Under the pieces are notes generated by a model that saw only the letters and a list, made by a program, of their open reading frames with translations, made no database searches and was not told where the DNA came from. Source: IDS-8 sp964491485 (GTDB lineage: Bacteria; Pseudomonadota; Gammaproteobacteria; Steroidobacterales; Woeseiaceae). From it: a DNA stretch of 9,760 nt. The stretch's first letter is position 1, and each line of letters starts with the position of its first letter. The stretch covers positions 1 through 9,760 of the forward strand of contig CAZBGV010000128.1 of the NCBI GenBank assembly GCA_964491485.1, given 5' to 3'. A program made the translations under genes and the position numbers. Below, piece after piece: positions 1 through 6,771 of the stretch.

Positions 1-5
1 CCCCG

Positions 6-31
6 CCCGTAGGAGCCCGCCATGCGGGCGA
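6..31 (+). repeat. Single GTAG-type REP palindrome, inverted relative to the right-end array
   Basis: The element begins CCC followed by GTAGGAG and then a perfect 6-bp hairpin, GCCCGC-CAT-GCGGGC (15-29). All 26 bases match the reverse complement of units 1 to 3 of the array at 9576-9760; the match stops sharply on both sides. A GTAG head followed by a GC-rich imperfect palindrome is the known signature of REP elements mobilised by REP-associated tyrosine transposases (RAYTs); that assignment is by resemblance. It sits about 55 bp past the ribA stop codon, a typical extragenic place, and could stabilise or end the ribA transcript, although no T-run follows. Confidence 0.75.
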
Positions 32-85
32 GCGCCCGTCGACTCGCCCCCGCCCCCGAATGCCTGGCAGCAAGCGTCCGACGGC

Positions 86-910
86 TCACTCCGATGTCTC
101 GAGATCCCCCTCGTCGAGCTCGTGGCCCCAGTCGCGCTTGGCGCGCAAGTACGTGCGGTTCGTATCGGTCACGCCGATCACGTGCTTCACCGGCGTGATG
201 TGGCGCACGCCGAAATTCCGCAGGTCGGCGACCTTCTTCGGGTTGTTCGTGAGCAGCCGGAACGCGCGGTCGTGCAGGAAGAACTTCAGGAGCGCCGCCG
301 CATCGCTGAAGTCGCGCGAATCGTCCGGCAAGCCGAGCGAGCGGTTCGCCTGGTACGTGTTCTCGCCTGCGTCCTGCAGCAGGTAGGTCGCGGCTTTCGC
401 CCACAAGCCGATGCCGCGCCCCTCGTGCCCTGCCATGTAGACCAGCATTCCCCCCTGCGGCTCGTCGGCGATGCGCTCGAGCGCGGCGACGAACTGCGGA
501 CCGCACTCGCAGCGCCCCGACCCGAACACGTCCCCGGTGAGGCAGCTCGAGTGCACGCGCACCAGCGGCAGGGTCCAGCGTGCGGGATCCCCGAGCACCA
601 GCACGCTGTTCACCGCCATCGAAGACGCGAGCAGCGCAAACGACTGCTGCCCGTCGCGCTCCCTGAGCTGCTCGGCGAGCTCTTCCACCTTCGAGAGCTC
701 GGTGTGCCGCACGGCGGCGTACCACTCCACCCGGAACCGGCGGCGGTTGCGGATCAGGGGCAGCGGGATCGGGCCGAGCACGGAAAGCGCTTTTTCTCCG
801 GGGGCGGGCGGCCGTTCGGCGTCGATCTCGACGCCGTTGGCATCGATGCGCCGGAGCTTGCCCTGCTCGATCAGGCGGCGCCTGATCGTGGGGTCGAGGT
901 AGGTAAACAT
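86..910 (-). CDS. ribA: GTP cyclohydrolase II
   Basis: Opens the GTP imidazole ring, releasing formate and pyrophosphate, to give the first riboflavin intermediate; cytosolic zinc enzyme. In the 274-aa product the zinc ligands are Cys123, Cys134 and Cys136 in the VHSSCLTGD...GRCECG motif. GHEGRGIGL follows at 161-169, the catalytic Tyr and Arg align with Tyr176 (KAATY) and Arg199 (DSRDF), and LLTNNPKK is at 219-226. The protein is longer than the roughly 200-aa E. coli enzyme: about 65 to 70 extra residues precede the zinc site and I recognise no domain there. There is no fused RibB (DHBP synthase) domain. The residue before GHEGRG, commonly Arg, is Ala160. The ATG has a partial Shine-Dalgarno (TAGG, 9 nt upstream). 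It is divergent from the stress gene across 79 bp, which leaves no room for an FMN riboswitch of normal size. Confidence 0.93.
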   Translation of the reverse strand: MFTYLDPTIRRRLIEQGKLRRIDANGVEIDAERPPAPGEKALSVLGPIPLPLIRNRRRFRVEWYAAVRHTELSKVEELAEQLRERDGQQSFALLASSMAVNSVLVLGDPARWTLPLVRVHSSCLTGDVFGSGRCECGPQFVAALERIADEPQGGMLVYMAGHEGRGIGLWAKAATYLLQDAGENTYQANRSLGLPDDSRDFSDAAALLKFFLHDRAFRLLTNNPKKVADLRNFGVRHITPVKHVIGVTDTNRTYLRAKRDWGHELDEGDLETSE

Positions 911-968
911 GGCGCGCAGCCTATCACTTTAGCGTGCTTCCGGAGCAGCCAGGTGGCCGCGGGGCGTG

Positions 969-977
969 TGCTATAGT
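969..977 (+). promoter_or_regulatory. Extended -10 promoter for the uspE-like gene
   Basis: TGCTATAGT fits the extended -10 form TGnTATAAT with one mismatch. No -35 hexamer is visible 16 to 18 bp upstream, which extended -10 promoters can do without. Transcription would start near 984, only about 6 nt before the ATG at 990, giving a leaderless or nearly leaderless mRNA. That agrees with the lack of a good Shine-Dalgarno before this ATG. The start point is inferred, not observed. Confidence 0.45.
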
Positions 978-989
978 CGAAGCGACGTC

Positions 990-1934
990 ATGGAGCGCAT
1001 TGCCCGTATCCTGTCGGTCGTCACCCCGGCGGCCGATGCCCAGCCGGCACTCGATCGCGCCGCCGCCATCGCGCGCGTGACCGGCGCCGCGCTCGAGCTC
1101 CTCATCGTCGACTACAACGAATACCTGGACGAGGTGCACGCGCGCCCCTTTCCTTCGCTGGAGGAGGCGCGACGGGAGCTGGCCGCGGCCCACGAACGGC
1201 ATCTCGAGACGCTGGCAGCGCCGCTCCGCGCCTCGGGCCTCGACGTCACGACCACGTTGCTCCGCCATCACCCGGTGTATCGCGGCATCGTGCGGCATGC
1301 CGCCGCGACCGATGCCGATCTCGTGTTCAAGGACACGGAACGGCAGTCGGCGCTTGCGCGCGCGCTGTTCAGCAACACCGACTGGAACCTGATCCGCAGC
1401 TGCGCGTCCCCGCTGTGGCTCGTGAAGCCGGGGCCGTGGCCGGAGCATCCCGTGCTCCTCGCCGCGGTCGATCCGCTGAACCAGCACGATAAGCCCGCGG
1501 CGCTCGACGACGAGATCCTCTCGATCGCGACCTTGATCGCCCGGGCCGCCGACGGGGAGGTGCACGCCTTCCACGCCTACGATCCGCGGCTCGCCGTCGC
1601 CGGCGGCATGGGGAATGCCTACATTCCCGTGCTGCCGTTCGACGAGATCGAGGCGCAGATGCGCGAGCAGCACGGCGAGCGCTTCGCGGAGCTCGTCTCG
1701 TTTCACGAGATCCCCACGGAGCGGGCCCACCTGGTCTCCGGTGCGGCGCACGAGGAATTGCCGAGGCTCGCGGCCGAGCTCGACGCGTCGCTGGTAGTGA
1801 TGGGCGCGGTCGCCCGCAACCGGCTGGAGCGCCTGTTCATCGGGTCCACCGCGGAACGCACGCTGGAGCACCTGCCCTGCGACCTCTTGATCGTCAAGCC
1901 GCCCTGGTTCGATTCGTCGTACGAGCAGGCCTGA
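990..1934 (+). CDS. uspE: Tandem universal stress protein, UspE type
   Basis: Two Usp alpha/beta domains in one 314-aa chain, at about 1-147 and 153-304; UspE proteins are about this long. Domain 1 ends with the UspE-like stretch DLVFKD...TDWNLIRSC-SPLWLVKP (110-147). Domain 2 ends VVMGAVARNRLERLFIG and STAE (269-289), followed by CDLLIVKP. This resembles the G-2x-G-9x-G(S/T) ATP-binding motif, except that the second Gly is Ala275, as is usual in UspE second domains. The role is a cytosolic stress or survival factor without a defined reaction. I chose ATG 990 over an in-frame GTG at 966: the family alignment begins at MERIARIL, and the -10 box lies between the two starts. It converges on the TSUP transporter gene 42 bp away. 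Confidence 0.88.
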   Translation: MERIARILSVVTPAADAQPALDRAAAIARVTGAALELLIVDYNEYLDEVHARPFPSLEEARRELAAAHERHLETLAAPLRASGLDVTTTLLRHHPVYRGIVRHAAATDADLVFKDTERQSALARALFSNTDWNLIRSCASPLWLVKPGPWPEHPVLLAAVDPLNQHDKPAALDDEILSIATLIARAADGEVHAFHAYDPRLAVAGGMGNAYIPVLPFDEIEAQMREQHGERFAELVSFHEIPTERAHLVSGAAHEELPRLAAELDASLVVMGAVARNRLERLFIGSTAERTLEHLPCDLLIVKPPWFDSSYEQA

Positions 1935-1960
1935 GCTTCGCGGGACCCTGCGCGCTCGAG

Positions 1961-1976
1961 CGGCCGGACGCGGCCG
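1961..1976. terminator. Hairpin between convergent genes, possible bidirectional terminator
   Basis: CGGCCG-GACG-CGGCCG is a perfect 6-bp stem with a 4-nt loop in the 42-bp gap where the uspE-like gene and the transporter gene converge. It directly abuts the transporter stop codon (1977-1979). Neither strand has a T-run after the stem, so it is not a textbook intrinsic terminator. The location supports a role in ending one or both transcripts; the sequence alone does not prove it. Confidence 0.3.
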
Positions 1977-2804
1977 TCAGCCCTGCCAGGCGCTGTAGAG
2001 CATGCGCACCGAAACGATGAGCAGGAAGATGCCGAAGAGCAGGCTCAGGCGCCGCTTCGGCAGGCCGTGCGCGATCGCCGCTCCCAGGGGCGCCGTGAGG
2101 AAGGTGGCCGGCGCGATGCAGGCGAAGCCGATCAGGTTCACGTAACCGATGCTGCCGGGCGGCAGCCGCGGATCGCCGATGCCCGTGATCATGAACCCGA
2201 TCGTGCCCGGCAGGCTGATGACGAGGCCGAACAGCGCCGCCGTGCCGACGGCGCGGTGAATCGGCTCGTTGAACAACGTCAGCACCATGACGCTGAACGT
2301 GCCGCCGCCGATGCCCATCATGGACGACAGCGCGCCGATGCCCGCCGGGATCGCCGGCATGAGCGGCCCGCGCGGGACACCGGACGAGAGCACCCTGCCT
2401 TGCACCGGCAGCATCATCTGCACCGCGATGGCGAGCGCCACGACGCCGAAGAGCGCCGACAGGACGTCGCTGTGCACGCCGGATGCGATGAGCGTGCCGG
2501 CCAGCGAGCCGGCCAGCACGAACACCGCCCAGCGCCGGACCAGCGGCAGGTCCACGGACTGCCGGCGGTGGTGGGCGTGCGCCGAGGCGATCGAGGTCGG
2601 AACGATGGTCGCGAGCGAGGTCCCGACCGCGATGTGCATGCGGATCGCGGCGTCCACTCCGAGGTGACCGAGCACAGCTTCCATGACCGGCACGATCACG
2701 ATGCCGCCGCCGACCCCCAGCAGCCCCGCGAGGACGCCGCCGACGGCGCCGGTCGCGAGCATGGCCGCCGCGAGCAGGAGCCAGCTGCCGGGTTCCGAAG
2801 TCAT
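1977..2804 (-). CDS. TauE/SafE (TSUP) family membrane transporter
   Basis: Inner-membrane permease of 275 aa with about eight hydrophobic segments and few charged residues outside the loops. The family hallmark occurs twice: AGLLGVGGG at 26-34 and SSMMGIGGG at 160-168, each in the first part of a half. The half-repeats also share HIAVGTSLATIVPTS (57-71) and HRAVGTAALFGLVIS (183-197), which shows the internal duplication. Known members export sulfite, sulfoacetate or other organic anions, or take up sulfur compounds; the substrate cannot be read from the sequence. The gene is last in the nine-gene minus-strand run, 73 bp after the formylglutathione hydrolase gene, so it may share that transcript. 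No clear Shine-Dalgarno precedes the ATG, so the exact start is moderately certain. Confidence 0.88.
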   Translation of the reverse strand: MTSEPGSWLLLAAAMLATGAVGGVLAGLLGVGGGIVIVPVMEAVLGHLGVDAAIRMHIAVGTSLATIVPTSIASAHAHHRRQSVDLPLVRRWAVFVLAGSLAGTLIASGVHSDVLSALFGVVALAIAVQMMLPVQGRVLSSGVPRGPLMPAIPAGIGALSSMMGIGGGTFSVMVLTLFNEPIHRAVGTAALFGLVISLPGTIGFMITGIGDPRLPPGSIGYVNLIGFACIAPATFLTAPLGAAIAHGLPKRRLSLLFGIFLLIVSVRMLYSAWQG

Positions 2805-2877
2805 CCGGGCGGACGGGTAAAGCGGATGTGCGCGAGGCGGGGCGGGACGCGCTCCTCACCCGCTGCGATGCGGCAGG

Positions 2878-3732
2878 TCACCGGCAGAGGATGCCGGCAT
2901 GAAACCGCAGGTGGTCTTCCATGAAGGTCGAGATGAAGTAATAGCCATGATCGTAGCGCTCGTGCCGGCGCAGCCTGAGCTCGATGCCCTGGTCCCGGCA
3001 AGCGGCTTCCAGCGCCTGCGGGTGCAGCTGCTCACCCAGGTACTGGTCCGACAGGCCCTGGTCGACCAGGATCGGATGGCGCGGCTTCGACACCGCGCCC
3101 GACCTCACGAGCTCGGTCGCGTCGTACTCGCGCCAGCGGCTCTTGTCGCGCCCGAGATAATTCGTGAACGCCTTCTGCCCCCACGGGCAATTGACGGGAT
3201 TGCTGATCGGCGCGAACGCCGAGATGCTGCGATAAGTCCCGGGATTCCTGAGGCCCAGGGTGAGCGCGCCGTGCCCGCCCATGGAATGCCCGAAAATACC
3301 CTGGCACGACGGGTCGCCCGGAAACTCCGAGAACAGGATGCCGGGGAGCTCGTCCGCCAGGTAATCGTACATCTGGTAGTGCCGGCTCCACGGCGCCTCG
3401 GTCGCGTTCAGGTAGAAGCCGGCGCCCAGCCCGAGATCGTACGCACCGTCCGGGTCGTCGGGGACGTTCTCGCCGCGCGGGCTCGTATCGGGACTGACCA
3501 GCATGAGGCCGAGCTCGTCCGCGACGCGCTGAGCCCCGGCCTTGATCATGAACGTCTCCTCGGTGCAGGTGAGGCCCGCGAGCCAGGTGAGCACCGGCAC
3601 GCGGCCGCTCGTGGCCTGCGACGGCACGAACACCGCAAATCGCATATCGCAATCGTTGACCCGCGAACGGTGCCGGTAGAAGCCGACCTTGCCGCGGTAG
3701 CACGCATGCTCGCTCAGGGTTTCCAGCGCCAT
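2878..3732 (-). CDS. fghA: S-formylglutathione hydrolase
   Basis: Esterase-D-type alpha/beta hydrolase that splits S-formylglutathione into formate and glutathione, the last step of glutathione-dependent formaldehyde oxidation. The 284-aa product has the nucleophile elbow GHSMGGHGAL with Ser150, Asp224 or Asp229 in VDQGLSDQYL as the acid, and His262 in YDHGYYFIS. LAGLTCTEETF (51-61) and SPDTSPRG (80-87) are further family motifs. Full length (family about 280 aa). The open frame runs upstream into fabB, but MALETLSEHA at 3732 is the proper start: GAGGAG lies 7 nt before it, the family alignment begins there, and fabB ends 4 bp upstream. The shared ribosome binding site inside the fabB 3' end suggests translational coupling. 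No formaldehyde dehydrogenase gene (frmA/adhC) is nearby. A wider thioester or carboxylesterase activity is possible; enzymes of this family also hydrolyse short acyl esters. Confidence 0.92.
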   Translation of the reverse strand: MALETLSEHACYRGKVGFYRHRSRVNDCDMRFAVFVPSQATSGRVPVLTWLAGLTCTEETFMIKAGAQRVADELGLMLVSPDTSPRGENVPDDPDGAYDLGLGAGFYLNATEAPWSRHYQMYDYLADELPGILFSEFPGDPSCQGIFGHSMGGHGALTLGLRNPGTYRSISAFAPISNPVNCPWGQKAFTNYLGRDKSRWREYDATELVRSGAVSKPRHPILVDQGLSDQYLGEQLHPQALEAACRDQGIELRLRRHERYDHGYYFISTFMEDHLRFHAGILCR

Positions 3733-3736
3733 GCCC

Positions 3737-4966
3737 TCACTCCTCGAGGCGTTGCAGGACCAAAGTGGCGTTCGTCCCCCCAAAACCGAAGCTGTTCGTC
3801 ATCACCGTGCGCAAACCGGCACCTTCGATGCACTCCGTCACCAGCGGCAGGCCCTCCACTGCTTCGTCGCGCGCGTCCACGTTGACGGAAGGCGCGATGA
3901 AATCGTGCTCGAGCATCAAAAGGCACCAGATCGCCTCCTGCACACCCGTGGCCCCGAGGCTGTGACCGGCGAGCGACTTCGTCGACGAGAAGCGCGGGAA
4001 TGCATTCCCGAACACTTCCGCGATCGCTTTCAGCTCCTGGATGTCGCCTACCGGCGTGCTCGTGCCGTGGGTGTTGACGTAATCGACCGGCCCGTCGACG
4101 GTCTCGCAGGCGAGCCGCATGCAGCGGACGGCGCCGTCGCCCGACGGTGCCACCATGTCGTGGCCGTCGGAGGTGGCGCCGTAGCCCACGATCTCGGCGT
4201 AGATCTTCGCGCCGCGCGCGCGCGCATGCGCGAGCTCCTCGACGACCACCATGCCGGCGCCGGACGCGATCACGAACCCGTCGCGCTCGCGGTCGTAAGG
4301 ACGGGACGCCTTCGTGGGCTGCTCGTTGTACTTCGTGGTCAGCGCACCCATGGCATCGAACATGCCGGCCTGCGTCCAGTCCTCCTCCTCGCCGCCGCCG
4401 GCAAAGACGATGTCCTGCTTGCCCATCTGGATCTGCTCCATTGCCGCACCGATGCAATGCGCGCTGGTCGCGCAGGCCGACGTGATGGAGTAGTTGACGC
4501 CCTTGATCCGGAACGGGGTTGCGAGGCACGCCGACACCGTGCTGCCCATGGTGCGCGGCACCATGTAGGGGCCGACCTTGCGTACGCCCTTCTCGCGGAT
4601 GATGTCCGCCGTGGCGACGATGTTCGCGCTGGAAGCGCCGCCCGAGGCCGCGATCAGCCCGGTGCGCGGGTGGGAGATATCCGCTTCTTCGAGCCCTGCG
4701 TCTGCAATGGCGTCGTGCATGGCGATATAGGCGTAGGCGGCCGCATCGCCCATGAACCGGCGGGCCTTGCGATCGATGTGCTCGGACACGTCGAGATCGA
4801 TGCTGCCGCTGACCTGGCTGCGCAGCCCCATCTCGCGGAACTTCTCGTTGAACGTGATTCCGGAACGCCCGCTCTTCAGGGATTCCAGCACCGCATCGAC
4901 GCGGTTCCCGAGGCACGAAACCACGCCGAGCCCGGTGATGACGACGCGCCTGCCGTTTGCTTGCAT
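3737..4966 (-). CDS. fabB: Beta-ketoacyl-ACP synthase I
   Basis: Condensing enzyme that extends acyl-ACP with malonyl-ACP; FabB is the one needed to elongate the cis-3-decenoyl product of FabA. The 409-aa product is close to E. coli FabB (406 aa) along its whole length. Catalytic Cys165 is in SACATSAHCIG, His300 in NTHGTSTPVGD, Lys330 in SSTKSLAGHSLGA and His335 in the same stretch; NSFGFGGTNA (391-400) closes the active site. GGGEEEDW (190-197) and KYNEQPTKASRPYD (212-225) favour FabB over FabF. The ATG has AGGA 9 nt upstream. The gene lies 56 bp after fabA, the usual fabA-fabB order. Its last codons carry the ribosome binding site of the downstream hydrolase gene. Confidence 0.95.
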   Translation of the reverse strand: MQANGRRVVITGLGVVSCLGNRVDAVLESLKSGRSGITFNEKFREMGLRSQVSGSIDLDVSEHIDRKARRFMGDAAAYAYIAMHDAIADAGLEEADISHPRTGLIAASGGASSANIVATADIIREKGVRKVGPYMVPRTMGSTVSACLATPFRIKGVNYSITSACATSAHCIGAAMEQIQMGKQDIVFAGGGEEEDWTQAGMFDAMGALTTKYNEQPTKASRPYDRERDGFVIASGAGMVVVEELAHARARGAKIYAEIVGYGATSDGHDMVAPSGDGAVRCMRLACETVDGPVDYVNTHGTSTPVGDIQELKAIAEVFGNAFPRFSSTKSLAGHSLGATGVQEAIWCLLMLEHDFIAPSVNVDARDEAVEGLPLVTECIEGAGLRTVMTNSFGFGGTNATLVLQRLEE

Positions 4967-5022
4967 GCTCTAGAGTCCTGTCCGGAAAATAGGTTGGATG
5001 AGTCGCGCGCGGATGTCTGACA

Positions 5023-5574
5023 CTAGAAGCCTTCGGTGGAGGTGAACAGGCCGACGCGCAGGTCCTCGGCGGTGTAGATCGGGCGCCCGTCCACCGCGAC
5101 CGCGCCGTCGGCGATCGCGAGCGTGAGCTTGCGCGTGATGAGGCGCTTCATGTCGAGATTGTATGTGACGAGGCGCGAGGTCGGCAAAATCTGCCCGCTG
5201 AACTTGACGTTACCGACGCCGAGCGCGCGCCCTCGGCCCTTGAAGCCGGACCAGACCAGGAAGAAGCCGACCAGCTGCCACAGCGCATCGAGGCCAAGGC
5301 AGCCGGGCATGACGGGGTCGTCCTGGAAGTGGCATTTGAAGAACCAGAGATCGGGGTGGATGTCCAGCTCGGCCACGATCTCGCCCTTGCCGTAGCGGCC
5401 GCCCTGCGCGGAAATCCGCGTGACCCGGTCGGTCATCAGCATGTCCGGCAGCGGCAGGCGGCCGCTGTCCGGATCGAACAGCTCGCCGCGGGCGCAGGCG
5501 ATGAGATCGTCACGGTCGTAAGCGCTCTTGCGGCCGGGCGGCGGATGGGCGTTCGCGTCGGGATCGATACTCAT
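5023..5574 (-). CDS. fabA: 3-hydroxydecanoyl-ACP dehydratase/isomerase
   Basis: Dehydrates 3-hydroxydecanoyl-ACP and isomerises trans-2- to cis-3-decenoyl-ACP, the branch point for unsaturated fatty acids; cytosolic hot-dog-fold dimer. In the 183-aa product the catalytic His82 lies in FFKCHFQDDPVMPG and Asp96 in CLGLDALWQL, which separates FabA from FabZ. GRALGVGNVKF (115-125) and the C-terminal VDGRPIYTAEDLRVGLF stretch (161-177) match the family throughout. It is about 11 residues longer than the E. coli protein because of a Pro-rich N-terminus before SAYDRDDL. The ATG has no strong Shine-Dalgarno, so a later start cannot be ruled out, though no good one is visible. The next gene is fabB, so both probably share one transcript. 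I did not see a recognisable FabR, FadR or DesT operator upstream. Confidence 0.95.
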   Translation of the reverse strand: MSIDPDANAHPPPGRKSAYDRDDLIACARGELFDPDSGRLPLPDMLMTDRVTRISAQGGRYGKGEIVAELDIHPDLWFFKCHFQDDPVMPGCLGLDALWQLVGFFLVWSGFKGRGRALGVGNVKFSGQILPTSRLVTYNLDMKRLITRKLTLAIADGAVAVDGRPIYTAEDLRVGLFTSTEGF

Positions 5575-5666
5575 CGGGGATCGGCGTCCAGGTGAATGCG
5601 AAAGACGTCGCTGCCAATGGTACAGAACAATGCCGCCGCGCGCCCGCGGTGGCGCCGGGCGGCGCC
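5575..5666 (-). other. paaE-fabA junction with two adjacent hairpins
   Basis: Directly after the paaE stop codon, 5651-5666 can fold as GGCGCC-GGGC-GGCGCC (6-bp stem, 4-nt loop). An alternative neighbour at 5633-5652 has CCGCG/CGCGG arms extended by two further pairs across one mismatch. In the minus-strand direction the second hairpin is followed by CATTGTTCTG, slightly T-rich but not a proper U-tract. The segment may end or slow the paa transcript before fabA, and it must also hold any separate fabA promoter. TTGGCA (5613-5618 on the minus strand) looks like a -35 box, but I found no convincing -10 at the right distance. Confidence 0.3.
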
Positions 5667-6740
5667 TCAGATTTCGTCATAGTCGAGGACGACGGTGGGC
5701 GTCAGCGGCCGCGACTGGCAGGCGAGGACGAAGCCTTTCTCGACTTCCCAGTCCTCGAGCGCGTAATTGCTGGCCATGCGAACCCGCCCTTCGCGCAAGA
5801 ACGTCCGGCAGGTGGCACACACCCCGCCCTTACAGGAGTACGGCAGCTCGATCCCGTGCTCCGCCGCGGCGTCCACGACGTTCGGATCGTCGGCCGTCAT
5901 CTCGAAGGTCTTCCGGTGCCCGTCCATGATGACCGTGACCTCCGCGAGGTGCGCCGCCCGTTTCTCCGGCGGCGGCGCTGCCGCCATTCCCGCGCGCTTT
6001 CGCGGCGCGCCGTAACGCTCCGTGTGGATGGCCGCCGCGGGCAGGCCCTGCGCTTCCAGCACCCCGCGCACCGTGTCGATCATCGTGTCGGGCCCGCAGA
6101 TGAACGCGGCGTCCGGCTCGAGCCCCGCGCAGAACGTCGTGTACAGCTCCTGCACCTTGCCGGCATCGAGCCGGCCGCCGAACAGCGGGAACTCCTGTTC
6201 CTCGCGGCTGAACACGAAGAAGAGCTGCAGCCGCTCCGGAAAGCGGTTCTTCAGGGCGTACAGCTCGTCGATGAACATCGTCGTGCGCTGGCGGCGGTTG
6301 CCGTAGAACAGGATGAAACGGCTGCCCCGTTCCGTCTCGAGCGTCGCACGGACGATGGACAGTATCGGCGTGATACCGCTGCCGGCCGCGAACGCGACAC
6401 AGGTTCTCGACGCCTGCGGATCGAGCTCTGCGTGGAAGCGACCGAAAGGCGGCATCGCTTCGAGCGTATCGCCGGCCGCAAGCCGCTCGACGTAGCCCGA
6501 GAACACGCCGCCGGGCTGCACGCGCACGCCGATCTCGAGCGGCAGCACGCCGGGCGGCGAGCAGATGCTGTACGTGCGGCGCTCGATGCGGCCGTCGATC
6601 GTCGCCTGCACCGGAAGATGCTGGCCGGGCAGGAAGCGGAAAGTCTCCTCGAGCTCTTGCGGGACCGCGAGCGCGACGCGTACCGCGTCGGCGGCGGCGC
6701 GCTCGATTCGCTCGACTCTCAGCGGGTGGTAGCGGCGCAT
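5667..6740 (-). CDS. paaE: Phenylacetyl-CoA epoxidase reductase subunit
   Basis: Carries electrons from NADPH through FAD and a [2Fe-2S] cluster to the PaaA di-iron site. The 357-aa product (E. coli PaaE is about 356) has three parts. The FAD domain carries RTYSIC (55-60). The NAD(P)-binding domain carries AAGSGITPILS (118-128) and CGPDTMID (215-222). After a basic, Ala/Pro-rich linker (about 246-266) comes a C-terminal plant-type ferredoxin domain with Cys303, Cys308, Cys311 and Cys341 (CKGGVCATC...LACQ). The frame extends upstream of 6740 with a Ser-rich stretch unlike the family, and that extension overlaps paaD; MRRYHPLRV at 6740 is the family start. It lies 31 bp after paaD. The Shine-Dalgarno is weak. 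Confidence 0.93.
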   Translation of the reverse strand: MRRYHPLRVERIERAAADAVRVALAVPQELEETFRFLPGQHLPVQATIDGRIERRTYSICSPPGVLPLEIGVRVQPGGVFSGYVERLAAGDTLEAMPPFGRFHAELDPQASRTCVAFAAGSGITPILSIVRATLETERGSRFILFYGNRRQRTTMFIDELYALKNRFPERLQLFFVFSREEQEFPLFGGRLDAGKVQELYTTFCAGLEPDAAFICGPDTMIDTVRGVLEAQGLPAAAIHTERYGAPRKRAGMAAAPPPEKRAAHLAEVTVIMDGHRKTFEMTADDPNVVDAAAEHGIELPYSCKGGVCATCRTFLREGRVRMASNYALEDWEVEKGFVLACQSRPLTPTVVLDYDEI

Positions 6741-6771
6741 CGAAAACCGGGGTCCACCACTCGGCAGGAGG

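Noticed and set aside
122..976. Long plus-strand open frame opposite ribA
   Set aside because: Arg/Ala-rich composition typical of the antisense frame of a GC-rich gene; the minus strand encodes an unmistakable GTP cyclohydrolase II.
911..989. FMN riboswitch expected near a riboflavin gene
   Set aside because: Only 79 bp separate ribA from the divergent gene and no RFN-type conserved stretches are visible.
3731..5020. 429-codon plus-strand open frame opposite fabB
   Set aside because: FabB on the minus strand has all catalytic residues; the opposite frame shows no family motif and is explained by high GC content.
5575..5666. FabR, FadR or DesT operator before fabA
   Set aside because: TTGTTC and CATTG repeats were examined, but none forms the palindromes known for those regulators.
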